The translations under genes were made by a program, and so were the position numbers. The notes below the pieces were generated by a model. It was not told where the DNA came from and made no database searches. It saw only the letters and a list, made by a program, of their open reading frames with translations. A stretch of 64,000 nt of DNA, taken from positions 62,001 through 126,000 of the forward strand of contig NZ_JAMYJR010000007.1 in NCBI RefSeq assembly GCF_024137025.1. Reading direction: 5' to 3'. Within the stretch, counting starts at the first letter, position 1, and each line of letters opens with the position of its first letter. This DNA is from Paractinoplanes aksuensis (GTDB lineage Bacteria; Actinomycetota; Actinomycetes; Mycobacteriales; Micromonosporaceae). Below, piece after piece: positions 1-8,081 of the stretch.

Positions 1-215
1 CGCCCGACCACGTCATAGTTGAGCTCCGGCACCCCACCATGATCGCAAACGGCCGGCGGTGCGGAGGTGCAGCGTGATGACGGGACGTCACAGCCGAAGT
101 CGAGCGCAGCAGCTGGATCGCGATGTGGCCGCGCTGCTGTCGTACATGGCGTTCATCGGGATCCGGAGCTTGACCCGGTCTTCGGTCGAGGAGGTGGCGC
201 CGGCTACGCCTGGGG

Positions 216-581
216 ATGGGCGGCGGCGGACCGTGGCTGCCGGCCCACCTGGACCCCGAGGCCGTCCACTACGTGGTGCCCGACCCGGACAGCTTCTATT
301 GGCCCGGCAACCCGAACGGCTCGGGCGGCACCATCCAGTGGTGGCAGTGCACCACCCTGCTCCGGATGACCGACGGAGAACAGGTGACGACCGGCCTCGC
401 GGTGATGCCGGAAACCTTCACCGCCCTACCCTCGACCCTCCCCCGCCGACAACAACGCCGCCTGCTCCACACCGCCCGAACCACCGAGCGCGACGCATAC
501 CTCTGGAGCCGCGACCACAAGCCCGACTGCAGCCCCCAACGCTGCGGCTTCACCCCAGAACCCCGCCCGCAGCGGTCGTGA
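216..581 (+). CDS. Hypothetical protein, probably the 3' part of a frameshifted gene
   Basis: A 121-residue frame with plausible composition: an aromatic, Pro/Gly-rich stretch (HYVVPDPDSFYWPGNPNG, then WWQCTTLL), then a basic C-terminus with two Cys. I do not recognise the family. The ATG at 216 sits inside coding-like sequence, and the same frame upstream is closed by a TGA at 171-173. A neighbouring frame upstream (about 148-214) reads plausibly as PELDPVFGRGGGAGYAWGW and would join this one after a one-base shift. The likeliest reading is a frameshifted remnant, or a gene whose true start is upstream with a sequencing error. Bases 1-215 otherwise hold no gene I can support. The downstream neighbour is convergent. 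Confidence 0.35.
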   Translation: MGGGGPWLPAHLDPEAVHYVVPDPDSFYWPGNPNGSGGTIQWWQCTTLLRMTDGEQVTTGLAVMPETFTALPSTLPRRQQRRLLHTARTTERDAYLWSRDHKPDCSPQRCGFTPEPRPQRS

Positions 582-627
582 CGGCATGTCCGCGTGGATC
601 GGCGCGGATTCCTGACTGCGCCCCGGC

Positions 628-1833
628 TCACGTCGAGGGGTCGAGCCATTCGCGGGCGGCGGCGGTCAGGGCGGCCACGCCAACCTCGATCGTGGGGTCG
701 GGGATGGGGTGGTAGTGCGGGGAGTGGTTGGAGGGGATCTTGCCGGCCGCCTCTAGGAACTCGGGGATCGTGGTGGCGGCGGCGAACGGGGCCGGGTCGG
801 CGCCACCCAGGAGCCAGTAGGTGATGGGGGCGCCGGTGGCCGAGGCCAGGATGCCGACGTCCTCGCTGCTGGGCAGGGGGCCCGGGTTGAGCACGCGGGC
901 CGCGCCGACCACCGACTCCAGGGCGGGGCGGGTGCGGTCGGTGGCGGGGACGTCGTTGGTCAGCGTGGGGGCCGACTCCTCGATGACGATCGTCGGCTCG
1001 CGTGGGGCGCCGGCCGCCGCGGCCTCGGCGGCGACGATGCGGGTGATCGCGGCCAGCACCCGGGTGCGGACCCCCAGGTCGTACGTGCGGATGTTGAGCA
1101 GCAGGGTGGCCGAGTCGGGAATGATGTTGTGCTTGGTGCCGGCCTGGACGGCGCCGACGGTGAGCACGGCGGTCTCCGTGGTGGCGATCTCGCGCGCGAC
1201 GATGGTCTGCAGGCGCAGGACCGTGGCCGCGGCGATGACCACCGGGTCGATCGTCGTTTCGGGGCGCGAGCCGTGGCCGCCCTGGCCGTGGATGGTGACG
1301 CGCAGCGAGTCGGAAGCGGCCCACATCGGGCCGGGGGTCAGGCCGATGCTGCCGGCGGGGAGCGGGGCGACGTGCTGGCCGAGCACGATCTCGGGGCGGG
1401 GCACGCGGTCGGCCAGGCCGTCGTCGATCATCGCCTGGGCGCCGCGGGCCAGCTCTTCGGCGGGCTGGAAGACGGCGACCACCGTGCCCTGCCGATCCTG
1501 GGCCGCGGCCAGTTCGGCGGTGGCGCCCATCAGCCAGGTGACGTGCATGTCGTGGCCGCAGGCGTGCGAGACCCCGTCGACCGTGCTCGCGTAGGGCAGG
1601 CCGGTCTCTTCGGTCACCGGCAGCGCGTCCATGTCGGCGCGCAACCACACCGTGGGGCCGGAGCCGCGGCGCAGGACGCCGGCCACTCCGGTGCCACCGA
1701 GGCCCTCGATCACCTCGTACGCGTTCTCGCGCAGCCACGCCGCCGCGATGCCGGCCGTCCGATGTTCGTGGAACGACAGCTCGGGGTGACGGTGCAGATC
1801 CTTGTATACGGCGCGCAGCTTCGCCGGGTCCAT
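628..1833 (-). CDS. M20 family metallo-amidohydrolase (N-acyl-amino-acid / aminobenzoyl-glutamate hydrolase type)
   Basis: Cytoplasmic zinc- or manganese-dependent amidohydrolase of the M20D group, which removes acyl or aminoacyl groups from N-acylated amino acids; the exact substrate cannot be read. About 400 residues, normal for the family. Metal and catalytic motifs are intact: the HxEL-type start (HRHPELSFHEH, near residue 18), CGHDMH near residue 93, the PAEE acid pair near 126, and GQHVAPLPAG near 155; the lid domain carries HGSRPE. Two ATGs lie in tandem (1836 and 1833). A TAACGT box ends 7 nt before the second, so I prefer 1833 as a leaderless start. It is divergent from the alpha-amylase-family gene; their start codons are only 42 bp apart. 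Confidence 0.9.
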   Translation of the reverse strand: MDPAKLRAVYKDLHRHPELSFHEHRTAGIAAAWLRENAYEVIEGLGGTGVAGVLRRGSGPTVWLRADMDALPVTEETGLPYASTVDGVSHACGHDMHVTWLMGATAELAAAQDRQGTVVAVFQPAEELARGAQAMIDDGLADRVPRPEIVLGQHVAPLPAGSIGLTPGPMWAASDSLRVTIHGQGGHGSRPETTIDPVVIAAATVLRLQTIVAREIATTETAVLTVGAVQAGTKHNIIPDSATLLLNIRTYDLGVRTRVLAAITRIVAAEAAAAGAPREPTIVIEESAPTLTNDVPATDRTRPALESVVGAARVLNPGPLPSSEDVGILASATGAPITYWLLGGADPAPFAAATTIPEFLEAAGKIPSNHSPHYHPIPDPTIEVGVAALTAAAREWLDPST

Positions 1834-1877
1834 CATCCGGACGTTACGCGGACCGCGAAGCAGGGGATAGTGGGCGG

Positions 1878-3053
1878 ATGCGCGAATGGGTCGACCATGT
1901 GATCTGGTGGCACGTCTATCCGCTGGGGTTCGGCGGCGGGTTCCGGCGGCTGACCGGGTGGCTCGACTACGCCGTCGAGCTGGGCGTCAACGGGCTGCAA
2001 CTCGGGCCGATCTTCGCCTCGGAGACGCACGGCTACGACACCACCGACCACTTCCGGCTCGACCCGCGGCTGGGTGACGACGCCGACTTCGACGCGCTGA
2101 TCGCCGGCTGCCGGGAGCGCGGGCTGCAGGTCATGCTGGACGGGGTGTTCAACCACGTCGGGCGCAGCTTCCAGGCGCCCGAAAGCTGGTTCAAGCACAC
2201 GGCTTCGGGCGAGCGGGCGGTGTTCGAGGGGCACGGCGCGCTCGTCGAGCTGAACCACGACGAGCCCGAAGTGCTCGATCATGTCGTACGGGTGATGAAC
2301 CACTGGCTCGACCGGGGCGCGACGGCCTGGCGGCTCGATGTGGCGTACGGGGTGCCGCCCGCCTTCTGGAAGGCCGCCGTCGACCGGGTGCGGCCCGAGC
2401 GGCCCGAGGCCTGGTTCACCGGCGAGATCCTGCAGGGCGACTACGTGACGTTCCTGCGCGACAGCGGGCTCGACTCGATCACCCAGTACGAGTTGTGGAA
2501 GGCCACCTGGAGCAGCCTCAACGACGGCAACTTCTTCGAGCTGGCCTGGGCCCTGGAGCGCAACAACGAGGTGCTCGGGGCGGGGCAGCCGCTAACCTTC
2601 GTCGGCAACCACGACGTGACCCGCATCGCGAGCAAGCTCACCGACGAGCGGCACCTGGGCCACGCGCTGGCCGTGCTGTTCACCGTGGGCGGGGTGCCGA
2701 GCGTGTACTACGGCGACGAGCAGGGCTTCCGCGGCGTCAAGGAGGACCGGGAGGGTGGGGACGACGCCGTGCGGCCGGCCTTTCCCGAGTCGCGTGACGA
2801 CCTGGCCCCGTACGGCTGGCCGGTCTTCCACCTGCACCAGCGGCTCATCAGCGTGCGGCGGCGGCACCCGTGGCTGGTCCGGTCGCGCACGACGGCCGAG
2901 CAGCTCACCAACGAGGCGGTCGCGCTCGTGTCGGCCGACGGCGACAACCGGCTGGTGACGCTGCTGAACGTCGGCGACGAGCCCTACCGCTTCACCGTCG
3001 ACGGCTCGGAGGTCGAGGTGCCGGCGCACGAATGGAAGATCGTCGGCGAGTGA
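1878..3053 (+). CDS. GH13 alpha-amylase family glycosidase
   Basis: Compact 391-residue (beta/alpha)8 enzyme acting on alpha-glucosidic bonds. All four GH13 conserved regions are present: DGVFNH (about 88-93), WRLDVAYG with the Asp154 nucleophile, TGEIL with the Glu183 acid/base, and FVGNHD with His245-Asp246. No signal peptide, so it acts inside the cell. It is short for the family, with only a small C-terminal beta domain (about 330-391). The sequence resembles the small intracellular amylase/maltogenic-type group, but product specificity cannot be assigned. It stands alone, divergent from the amidohydrolase; the start is preceded by a purine-rich GGGCGG. Confidence 0.93.
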   Translation: MREWVDHVIWWHVYPLGFGGGFRRLTGWLDYAVELGVNGLQLGPIFASETHGYDTTDHFRLDPRLGDDADFDALIAGCRERGLQVMLDGVFNHVGRSFQAPESWFKHTASGERAVFEGHGALVELNHDEPEVLDHVVRVMNHWLDRGATAWRLDVAYGVPPAFWKAAVDRVRPERPEAWFTGEILQGDYVTFLRDSGLDSITQYELWKATWSSLNDGNFFELAWALERNNEVLGAGQPLTFVGNHDVTRIASKLTDERHLGHALAVLFTVGGVPSVYYGDEQGFRGVKEDREGGDDAVRPAFPESRDDLAPYGWPVFHLHQRLISVRRRHPWLVRSRTTAEQLTNEAVALVSADGDNRLVTLLNVGDEPYRFTVDGSEVEVPAHEWKIVGE

Positions 3054-3109
3054 GGCGTGAGGGATTCATCACCCCGCGCCACACCTGATCCCGGCCTAGA
3101 TTGACAGGC

Positions 3110-3694
3110 ATGCAGGCACTCGAGCTGACCGACTACCGCGCCACCGTCGCGCGGATGTACCTGGCCGACACGAGCCTCGAGGAGTTCCGCGCCGAACGCG
3201 ACAAACTGTTCGGCACCCACCCGCAGTCGGCCATCCCCTCCGACGAGCGGGCCGCGTTCACCGGCCTCAACTACCTCCCCCGCAACGACGACTTCATCGT
3301 CGAGGCCGACGTGCGCCCCGCGTCCGGCTCGATCGACATCGACACCGGCGGGCCCGACGGGGTGGTGCACTACAACCGGGTCGGCGTCATCGACTCACCG
3401 TTCGGCGAGCTGTCGCTGTGGTGGATCGCCGCCTACGGGGGCGGGCTGTTCCTGCCGGTGCGCGACGCCACCTGCGGCAAGGGCGCCTACGGCGGCGGGC
3501 GCTACCTCACCGACACCGTCAAGGGCACCCACGGCCGCGGGCTCGAAACCCTGTCCGGCTCGCGGGTCAGGCTCGATTTCAACTATCTCTACAACCCGTC
3601 CTGCGCGTACGACGACGCCTGGCTGTGCCCCCTGGCCCCGCCGGAGAACACGATCTCGGCCGCCATCGAGGCGGGCGAGCTCACCTACCACTGA
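3110..3694 (+). CDS. DUF1684 domain protein
   Basis: A 194-residue protein of the DUF1684 family, function unknown. Diagnostic segments are visible: the early FGTHPQS block, GYGGG-type GLFLPVRDATCGK, the YGGGRYLTDT block and the C-terminal LDFNYLYNPSCAYD followed by CPLAPPEN. No signal peptide or membrane segment. I chose ATG 3110 rather than the TTG at 3101 because a TAGATT box at 3097-3102 ends exactly 7 nt before it, the leaderless pattern repeated through this window. Its last 14 bases overlap the convergent cbiZ-like gene. Confidence 0.85.
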   Translation: MQALELTDYRATVARMYLADTSLEEFRAERDKLFGTHPQSAIPSDERAAFTGLNYLPRNDDFIVEADVRPASGSIDIDTGGPDGVVHYNRVGVIDSPFGELSLWWIAAYGGGLFLPVRDATCGKGAYGGGRYLTDTVKGTHGRGLETLSGSRVRLDFNYLYNPSCAYDDAWLCPLAPPENTISAAIEAGELTYH

Positions 3695-4439
3695 CGCCCC
3701 GGGTGCGCACCGCTTCATAGGCCGCACGCGCCAGCTTCGCCCCCCAGAACGACCGCGGCCCCGCATAGGCCGCGACCGGCCACTCGGCCGGGCTTTCATT
3801 GCGGACCTCGGTCGGGCTTTCGTTGCGGCTTCCGGCCGGGTTTTCTGTACGGGGCCCGGCCGCACTGTCGCTGCCGAGCTCAGCCGAGCTCTCGTGGCGG
3901 GGCTCAGCCGGGCACAGCACGCACACGGCGTCGGTCGGGGTGCCGGTGGCGTCCCAGCCGAGGTCGCGGATCGCTTGCGCCTTGGCCTCAGTGATGGTGG
4001 CCACGGCATTGACCAGGGCGCCCGCGCTGAGCCGGGCCGGCACCCAGGCCACGAAGTTGACCGTGCCGACGCGCGGCGCGAGCTCGACCGGCGGGGCGGC
4101 GGCCCGCACCGGCACGCCCAGCCCCACCGTCGCCCACAACTGCACGCCGCCGTCCGTGGTGGCGATGACCTCGGCCACGTCGACCCCGGTGAGCAGGCCG
4201 ATGCCCGGGCCGCGCAGGCCCAGCCCCTCGGCCATGCCACGCAGGTGGTCGGCGGGGTCATCGCGGTCGTACGACATGGGCACGGTGGCATTGACAACCC
4301 ACTCGCAGCGACCGATTCCGCCACCGAGGACGGCCGACGAGATCGCCAGCACCGGCTCGGGCAATTGCCAGACCAGCAGCGGCTCGTCCCGCCCGCCCTC
4401 GGCGCGATGCGTGAGAGTGGGCTCGGGCAGCGCAGTCAC
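3681..4439 (-). CDS. cbiZ: CbiZ-type adenosylcobinamide amidohydrolase with internal octapeptide repeats
   Basis: CbiZ enzymes cleave adenosylcobinamide to adenosylcobyric acid so that scavenged corrinoids re-enter cobalamin synthesis. The first 170 residues carry the family core (AISSAVLGGGIG, then VVNATVPMSYDRDDP, and TEAKAQAIRDLG near the C-terminal side), followed by TGTPTDAVCVLCP. After that an insert of five 8-residue units (LGSDSAAG, PRTENPAG, SRNESPTE and so on), encoded by 24-bp repeats, separates the conserved tail (YAGPRSFWGAKLARAAYEAV). The insert is likely an unstructured linker. The GTG start overlaps the stop of the upstream GNAT gene (GTGA), so the two are translationally coupled. 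No other cobalamin gene lies nearby. Confidence 0.85.
   Translation of the reverse strand: MTALPEPTLTHRAEGGRDEPLLVWQLPEPVLAISSAVLGGGIGRCEWVVNATVPMSYDRDDPADHLRGMAEGLGLRGPGIGLLTGVDVAEVIATTDGGVQLWATVGLGVPVRAAAPPVELAPRVGTVNFVAWVPARLSAGALVNAVATITEAKAQAIRDLGWDATGTPTDAVCVLCPAEPRHESSAELGSDSAAGPRTENPAGSRNESPTEVRNESPAEWPVAAYAGPRSFWGAKLARAAYEAVRTRGVSGR
3785..3904 (-). repeat. 24-bp in-frame tandem repeat, five copies, within cbiZ
   Basis: Five imperfect head-to-tail 24-bp units of the type CGGCCGGGCTTTCATTGCGG plus four bases, read on the + strand. They encode an 8-residue Glu/Ser/Pro/Asn-rich repeat inside the cbiZ-like protein. The period is a multiple of three, so copy-number change keeps the frame. 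Confidence 0.85.
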
Positions 4440-5086
4440 ACCGGGTCTTCGGCGGCGCGAGCGCCAAGGCCGTCGGCGGCGGAAGCGTCAGGCTCTGCGG
4501 CAGCGGGGGCATCCGGGTCTTCGCCCGCAGCGTCCGGGTCTTTGCGGCCGGACCATTCCGGGGCCAGGACGGCCCAGATCTCGCTGTCGTGGCGGACGCC
4601 CTGCCACGGGAAGTTGGCCCGCAGCGTGCCCTCGTGGGTCATCCCGAGGCGGCGGGCCACGTTCGAGCTGGCCACGTTGTCGGGGCGGCAGTGCCACTCG
4701 ACCCGGTGGACGCCGCGCTCGGTGATCAGCCAGTCGATCAGCCGCTCGGCGGCCCGGGTGATCAGCCCGCGCCCCGTGCCGGCCGGTTCGAGCCAGCAGC
4801 CCACCTCGACCACCCCGCTGTGCGGGTCGAGGTTGAACGCCATCACCCCGCCCACGAGCACGTCCTCGAGCCAGACGCCGAGGATCCGGCCCTCGCCGCC
4901 GGCCTGCAGATCGGCGTACCGCTGAAGGGTTTTGCGCGCTGACTCGAGGTCGGTGCTCCGGCTCGCCCACGGGATCCAGGGGTCGACGGTCGCCCGCGCC
5001 CTCTCCATGTGTGCGAGGAATTCCTCGGCCTGCCACGGTTCCAGCGGTCGGAGCTCGGCGCTCCCACCCAGATCGACCTTGAACAC
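4436..5086 (-). CDS. GNAT family N-acetyltransferase (RimJ/RimL type)
   Basis: A 216-residue acetyl-CoA-dependent acetyltransferase of the RimJ/RimL class, which acetylates protein N-termini or small amines. The core is clear: an N-terminal LRPLEPWQAEEFLAHMERAR helix, a beta strand VGCWLEP followed by the CoA loop AGTGRGLITRA, and the closing CRPDNVASSNVARRLGM with EGTLR. The GTG at 5086 gives the family start (VFKVDLGGSAELRPLEPW). The last 35 residues are an Asp/Ala/Pro-rich acidic tail with no family counterpart. Its stop overlaps the cbiZ start, so both are probably one transcript; the functional link is not evident. Confidence 0.88.
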   Translation of the reverse strand: MFKVDLGGSAELRPLEPWQAEEFLAHMERARATVDPWIPWASRSTDLESARKTLQRYADLQAGGEGRILGVWLEDVLVGGVMAFNLDPHSGVVEVGCWLEPAGTGRGLITRAAERLIDWLITERGVHRVEWHCRPDNVASSNVARRLGMTHEGTLRANFPWQGVRHDSEIWAVLAPEWSGRKDPDAAGEDPDAPAAAEPDASAADGLGARAAEDPV

Positions 5087-5185
5087 CGGGCAAGCGTAGC
5101 CGCCGCGTCCCGGAAATTTTCCCTTCGCCTCTCGTCCACCCGCCGCCTTTAGATTTACGATCATCGATCTACAGGAGGTAGGGTC

Positions 5186-6211
5186 ATGGGCATTCGTCGC
5201 GTGATCGCGTGCGGCGTGGCCGGCGCGCTGACGGCAGTCGGCCTGGCCGCGCCGGCGCAGGCAGCACCGAGCCGGGCCGAGCTGGCTCTGCGCTGGGCGC
5301 CGATCCATTATCAGGACGTCGACTCCACCGGCAGTCACGCCCTGGGCGGCAAGAGCGACTTCATTACCCGGTACGACTTCGACGGCAACCTGAACGGCCG
5401 CGACAACTGGGACAACACCGGGAAGAACACTGCCGCCGCGGCGTACTACTCGGTGCTCGAGACCGGCACCCACTACTACCTCACGTATTTCTTCTTCCAC
5501 CCGCGCGACTGGATCGACCACCCGTTCTTCGAGACCGAGCACGAGAACGACGGCGAGGGTGTGCTCGAGATCGTCGAGAAGGACGGATCCGAGTACGGCC
5601 AGTTGAAGGCCGCGGTCACTGTCGCGCACAGCGATTTCTTCTCGTACGCCCCGGCCGGCAGCGACTGGACCAACGGCGGCGAGACCATCGACGGCACGCT
5701 GCAGTTCAAGGCGTCCCCGCACGACGACTTCCAGCACCCGGTGACGGCGCAGGAGCGGGGTGGCCACGGGCTGAAGGCGTGGCCGCAGTACGACATCAAC
5801 GGCGACGGCGTCGTCTATTACCCCTCGGCCACCGTGTCGGAGTCGCCCAGCAGCTCGAACGACCGCGACGTGCGCTACGAGCTGATCGACATCTTCGCGA
5901 GCGGCGGCCTGTGGGCGCAGCGCAACAACACCAACCTCTTCGCCAACCTGGGCACCTTCGCCGGCGACACGACCGGCGGCTGCGGTGTCGGGACGTTCTC
6001 GTGCGGCACCAACTCGGCCAATGCGCCGTGGGGCTGGGACGACGGCAACGACATCCCGGCCCGCGGTGAGATCGCTTCCGACCCGGCCAAGCTGGCCGCC
6101 GCCTACTTCACGATCCCGGGAACTCCGGCCCGGACGTACACCTACAACCCGTACGCCGGTGCGGCCGCGGCTCTGAAGGCCGCCCAGAACCTGCCTCCGA
6201 CGATCGACTAG
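5186..6211 (+). CDS. Secreted protein of unknown function
   Basis: A 341-residue exported protein with a clear Sec signal peptide (basic MGIRR, hydrophobic core to about residue 24, AQA cleavage site). The mature part is rich in aromatic and acidic residues, with the block HPRDWIDHPFFETEHENDGEG (given here to mark about residues 110-130), suggestive of a metal-binding or beta-sandwich fold of the Vps62-like kind. Two Cys near residues 265-275 (GGCGVGTFSCG) may form a disulfide. I know similar actinomycete extracellular proteins only as hypothetical. A strong ribosome site AGGAGGT lies 7 nt before ATG. It is a single-gene unit closed by a strong hairpin at 6230-6270. Confidence 0.7.
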   Translation: MGIRRVIACGVAGALTAVGLAAPAQAAPSRAELALRWAPIHYQDVDSTGSHALGGKSDFITRYDFDGNLNGRDNWDNTGKNTAAAAYYSVLETGTHYYLTYFFFHPRDWIDHPFFETEHENDGEGVLEIVEKDGSEYGQLKAAVTVAHSDFFSYAPAGSDWTNGGETIDGTLQFKASPHDDFQHPVTAQERGGHGLKAWPQYDINGDGVVYYPSATVSESPSSSNDRDVRYELIDIFASGGLWAQRNNTNLFANLGTFAGDTTGGCGVGTFSCGTNSANAPWGWDDGNDIPARGEIASDPAKLAAAYFTIPGTPARTYTYNPYAGAAAALKAAQNLPPTID

Positions 6212-6229
6212 GTCCCGAGCCGATCGTCA

Positions 6230-6270
6230 AGGCGCTCCCCGTGGGTCGGCGTGACCCGCGGGGAGCGCCT
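6230..6270 (+). terminator. Hairpin terminator after the secreted protein gene
   Basis: Inverted repeat with arms AGGCGCTCCCCGTGGGT (6230-6246) and ACCCGCGGGGAGCGCCT (6254-6270) around a 7-nt loop. There is no long T-run, as usual in high-GC actinomycetes. It lies between convergent genes and could serve both. Confidence 0.75.
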
Positions 6271-6273
6271 CGT

Positions 6274-6642
6274 TCAGGCACGGTCGTGCAGCGTGATCCG
6301 GTAGCCGTCGGGGTCGGCGAAGGTGAACGTGCGTCCGAACGGCCCGTCGATGGGCGCCGTGACGATGGTGTGCCCGTCGGCGACCAGGGCGTCGTGGATG
6401 GCCTGGACGTCGGTGGCGTGCAGCCAGATCGCGGCGCCGAGGCCGGGCTGAGCGACCGAGTCGAGGTCGGTGCCGGGAACGAGGTCGCGCAGCGCGAACG
6501 CGATCGGCTTCGTGTCGAAGACGACGGCGTGGGGCGGACCGACCGGCGAGCGGACGAGCCCGAGATAGCGCTCGTAGAACGCCCGCGAGGCGTCGAGATC
6601 GCGGGCCTGCAGGGAAACGAAGTCGGGACCGGTGACCGGCAT
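6274..6642 (-). CDS. VOC (glyoxalase/bleomycin-resistance fold) family protein
   Basis: A 122-residue single-domain vicinal-oxygen-chelate protein. The opening VSLQARDLDASRAFYERYLGL and the closing FTFADPDGYRITLHD are the standard beta-alpha-beta-beta-beta repeats; Glu/His metal ligands are only partly evident, so it could be a binding protein rather than an enzyme. Ribosome site AAGGAG lies before ATG. It is divergent from a MarR regulator, and two near-identical palindromes fill the gap, so its expression is very likely controlled by that MarR protein. The ligand is unknown. Confidence 0.88.
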   Translation of the reverse strand: MPVTGPDFVSLQARDLDASRAFYERYLGLVRSPVGPPHAVVFDTKPIAFALRDLVPGTDLDSVAQPGLGAAIWLHATDVQAIHDALVADGHTIVTAPIDGPFGRTFTFADPDGYRITLHDRA

Positions 6643-6661
6643 GGCAGCTCTCCTTCTGTCG

Positions 6662-6677
6662 TGTCAGTTAACTGACA
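6662..6677. promoter_or_regulatory. MarR operator 1 (perfect palindrome)
   Basis: TGTCAGTTAACTGACA, a perfect 16-bp palindrome in the 62-bp gap between the divergent VOC and MarR genes. Length and position are typical of MarR dimer sites. Confidence 0.75.
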
Positions 6678-6689
6678 TGCATCAAGGTA

Positions 6690-6705
6690 TGTCAGGATAC
6701 TGACA
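6690..6705. promoter_or_regulatory. MarR operator 2
   Basis: TGTCAGGATACTGACA shares both TGTCAG/CTGACA arms with operator 1, 28 bp away centre to centre, and abuts the MarR ATG. Binding here would block the MarR promoter itself (autoregulation). Confidence 0.75.
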
Positions 6706-7145
6706 TGAGTCAAGACGGCATCGACCTGCCGACGTCACTGGGCTACCTGCTAAAGGAGGCGTCGAGCGCCCTGCGCGCGGCCATGGAAGAGGTGTTGCGC
6801 CCGCTCGACATGAGCGTGACCCACTACTCCTGCCTCGAACTGCTGGCGCAACGGCCCGGCCTGTCCAACTCCGAGTTGGCGCGCGGCGCGTTCGTCACCC
6901 GCCAGACGATGAACGTGCTGCTCCAGGCCCTGGAACGCGACGGCTACGTGACCCGCCCGGCCGCCGCCCCGGTCGGCAAAGCCCTGCCCACGCGCCTGAC
7001 CCCCCGCGGCCGCCGAAGCCTCGAAAAAGCCAGCGCCGCCGTCCGATCCGTCGAACTCAAGATGCTGGCGGGCATGACCGACGCCGAACAGGCGGCCGCC
7101 TTCCAAGCCCTGCAGAGCATGATCACCTCGCTGCGCACCGGCTAG
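6705..7145 (+). CDS. MarR family transcriptional regulator
   Basis: A 146-residue winged-helix repressor. The N-terminal dimer helix (LGYLLKEASSALRAAMEE) is followed by the HTH (LSNSELARGAFVTRQTMNVLLQALERDGYV) and the wing (AAPVGKALPTRLTPRGR), then a long C-terminal dimerisation helix. It is divergent from the VOC gene with two matching palindromes between them, so it most likely represses both. The ligand is unknown. Its stop overlaps the convergent F5/8C gene by 4 bp. Confidence 0.92.
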   Translation: MSQDGIDLPTSLGYLLKEASSALRAAMEEVLRPLDMSVTHYSCLELLAQRPGLSNSELARGAFVTRQTMNVLLQALERDGYVTRPAAAPVGKALPTRLTPRGRRSLEKASAAVRSVELKMLAGMTDAEQAAAFQALQSMITSLRTG

Positions 7146-7993
7146 CGGATCTCCAACTCCCAGACGGAAAAGCCGTACTGGTTCGAGCGCTTGGTGCCGT
7201 ACATCCGCACGTAGCGGGCCACCGCGCTGCCGGTGTCGACGCGGACGGTGCCGCCCTCCCCCGCCGTTGTCGACCAGACTGTGCGCCACTTCTTGCCGTC
7301 CAGGGAGACGTCGATGCGGTAGGCGACGGCGTGCGCGTGTTCCCAGATCAGGGTCACCTCGCTGACGATCCGGCGGGAGCCCAGGTCGACCTTGAGCCAC
7401 TGGGGTTCGGCGAAGCCGCTCGACCAGCGGGTGGCCGGGTCGCCGTCGGCGGCGTCGGCGGCCGGCCACGGGGCACCCTCGCTGCTGCTCGCGGTGACCG
7501 TGCTGGTCAGGGCCAGGTTGGCCCGGGACGGGTTGGTGCGGGCGGTGACTTTGGGCGCAGCCGGCTTGACGGTCACCGAAGGTGACGGTGACGGCACTCG
7601 GCTGACCGGGGCGGCCACGGCCGACCGAGGCGCCGGGGACTCGATCGGCGCCGGGCCGGAGCCGGCCACCGTCTCGGTCGGGATCGCCACCGGGGGCACC
7701 CCGCGGTCGGGGATCGTCGCGTCGGCGGTGGCCCGGTAGGCCACGGCCAGGCCGCCCGCGGCGGCCACCACGACGGCCACGCCCGACGCCACCCACCAGC
7801 CCTTACGGGACTTGCGGCGGGGCGGCGGAGGCGGTGGCGCGGGTGGCGGCGGCGCGACCGGCGGGCGGCTGCGCGGCCGCGCCCCGGGCATGTGGGTCAA
7901 CCTGAGGCTGTCCGCGCGGGACGGCCGCTGACGGTCTTCCACGAGAGACTCCCGTTCGTCCTTGGTGGACGCCCCCTCGCGGCCACCAAGCAC
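7142..7993 (-). CDS. Membrane-anchored protein with extracellular F5/8 type C (discoidin/CBM32-like) domain
   Basis: A 283-residue single-pass protein. A cytoplasmic Arg/Pro-rich segment (about 1-65, with a poly-Pro run) precedes one membrane helix (about 67-88). A Pro/Ala/Thr stalk (about 95-155) then leads to a C-terminal jelly-roll of the F5/8C class: ALTSTVTASSSEG, DGDPATRWSSGF, WLKVDLGS, VRYVRMYGTKR-type ending. Such domains bind sugars or cell-surface glycans. No catalytic domain is seen, so it may tether the cell to glycan or sense it. The start could also be an internal Met near residue 35. Confidence 0.8.
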   Translation of the reverse strand: MLGGREGASTKDERESLVEDRQRPSRADSLRLTHMPGARPRSRPPVAPPPPAPPPPPPRRKSRKGWWVASGVAVVVAAAGGLAVAYRATADATIPDRGVPPVAIPTETVAGSGPAPIESPAPRSAVAAPVSRVPSPSPSVTVKPAAPKVTARTNPSRANLALTSTVTASSSEGAPWPAADAADGDPATRWSSGFAEPQWLKVDLGSRRIVSEVTLIWEHAHAVAYRIDVSLDGKKWRTVWSTTAGEGGTVRVDTGSAVARYVRMYGTKRSNQYGFSVWELEIR

Positions 7994-8081
7994 GTATCTT
8001 GACGGAAGTTGGTTACGGAATGGAGTTACGGACGAGTAGACGGCTGTCGATCATGCGATAGCGATCTACGTCACTCTGCGT

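Noticed and set aside
3..77. Open frame from the window edge ending at a TGA, possible tail of an upstream gene
   Set aside because: Only 24 codons are visible and nothing in them is recognisable.
4436..5767. A 443-residue open frame on the minus strand
   Set aside because: Only the part from GTG 5086 is GNAT sequence; the upstream part is antisense to the secreted protein gene and lacks coding character.
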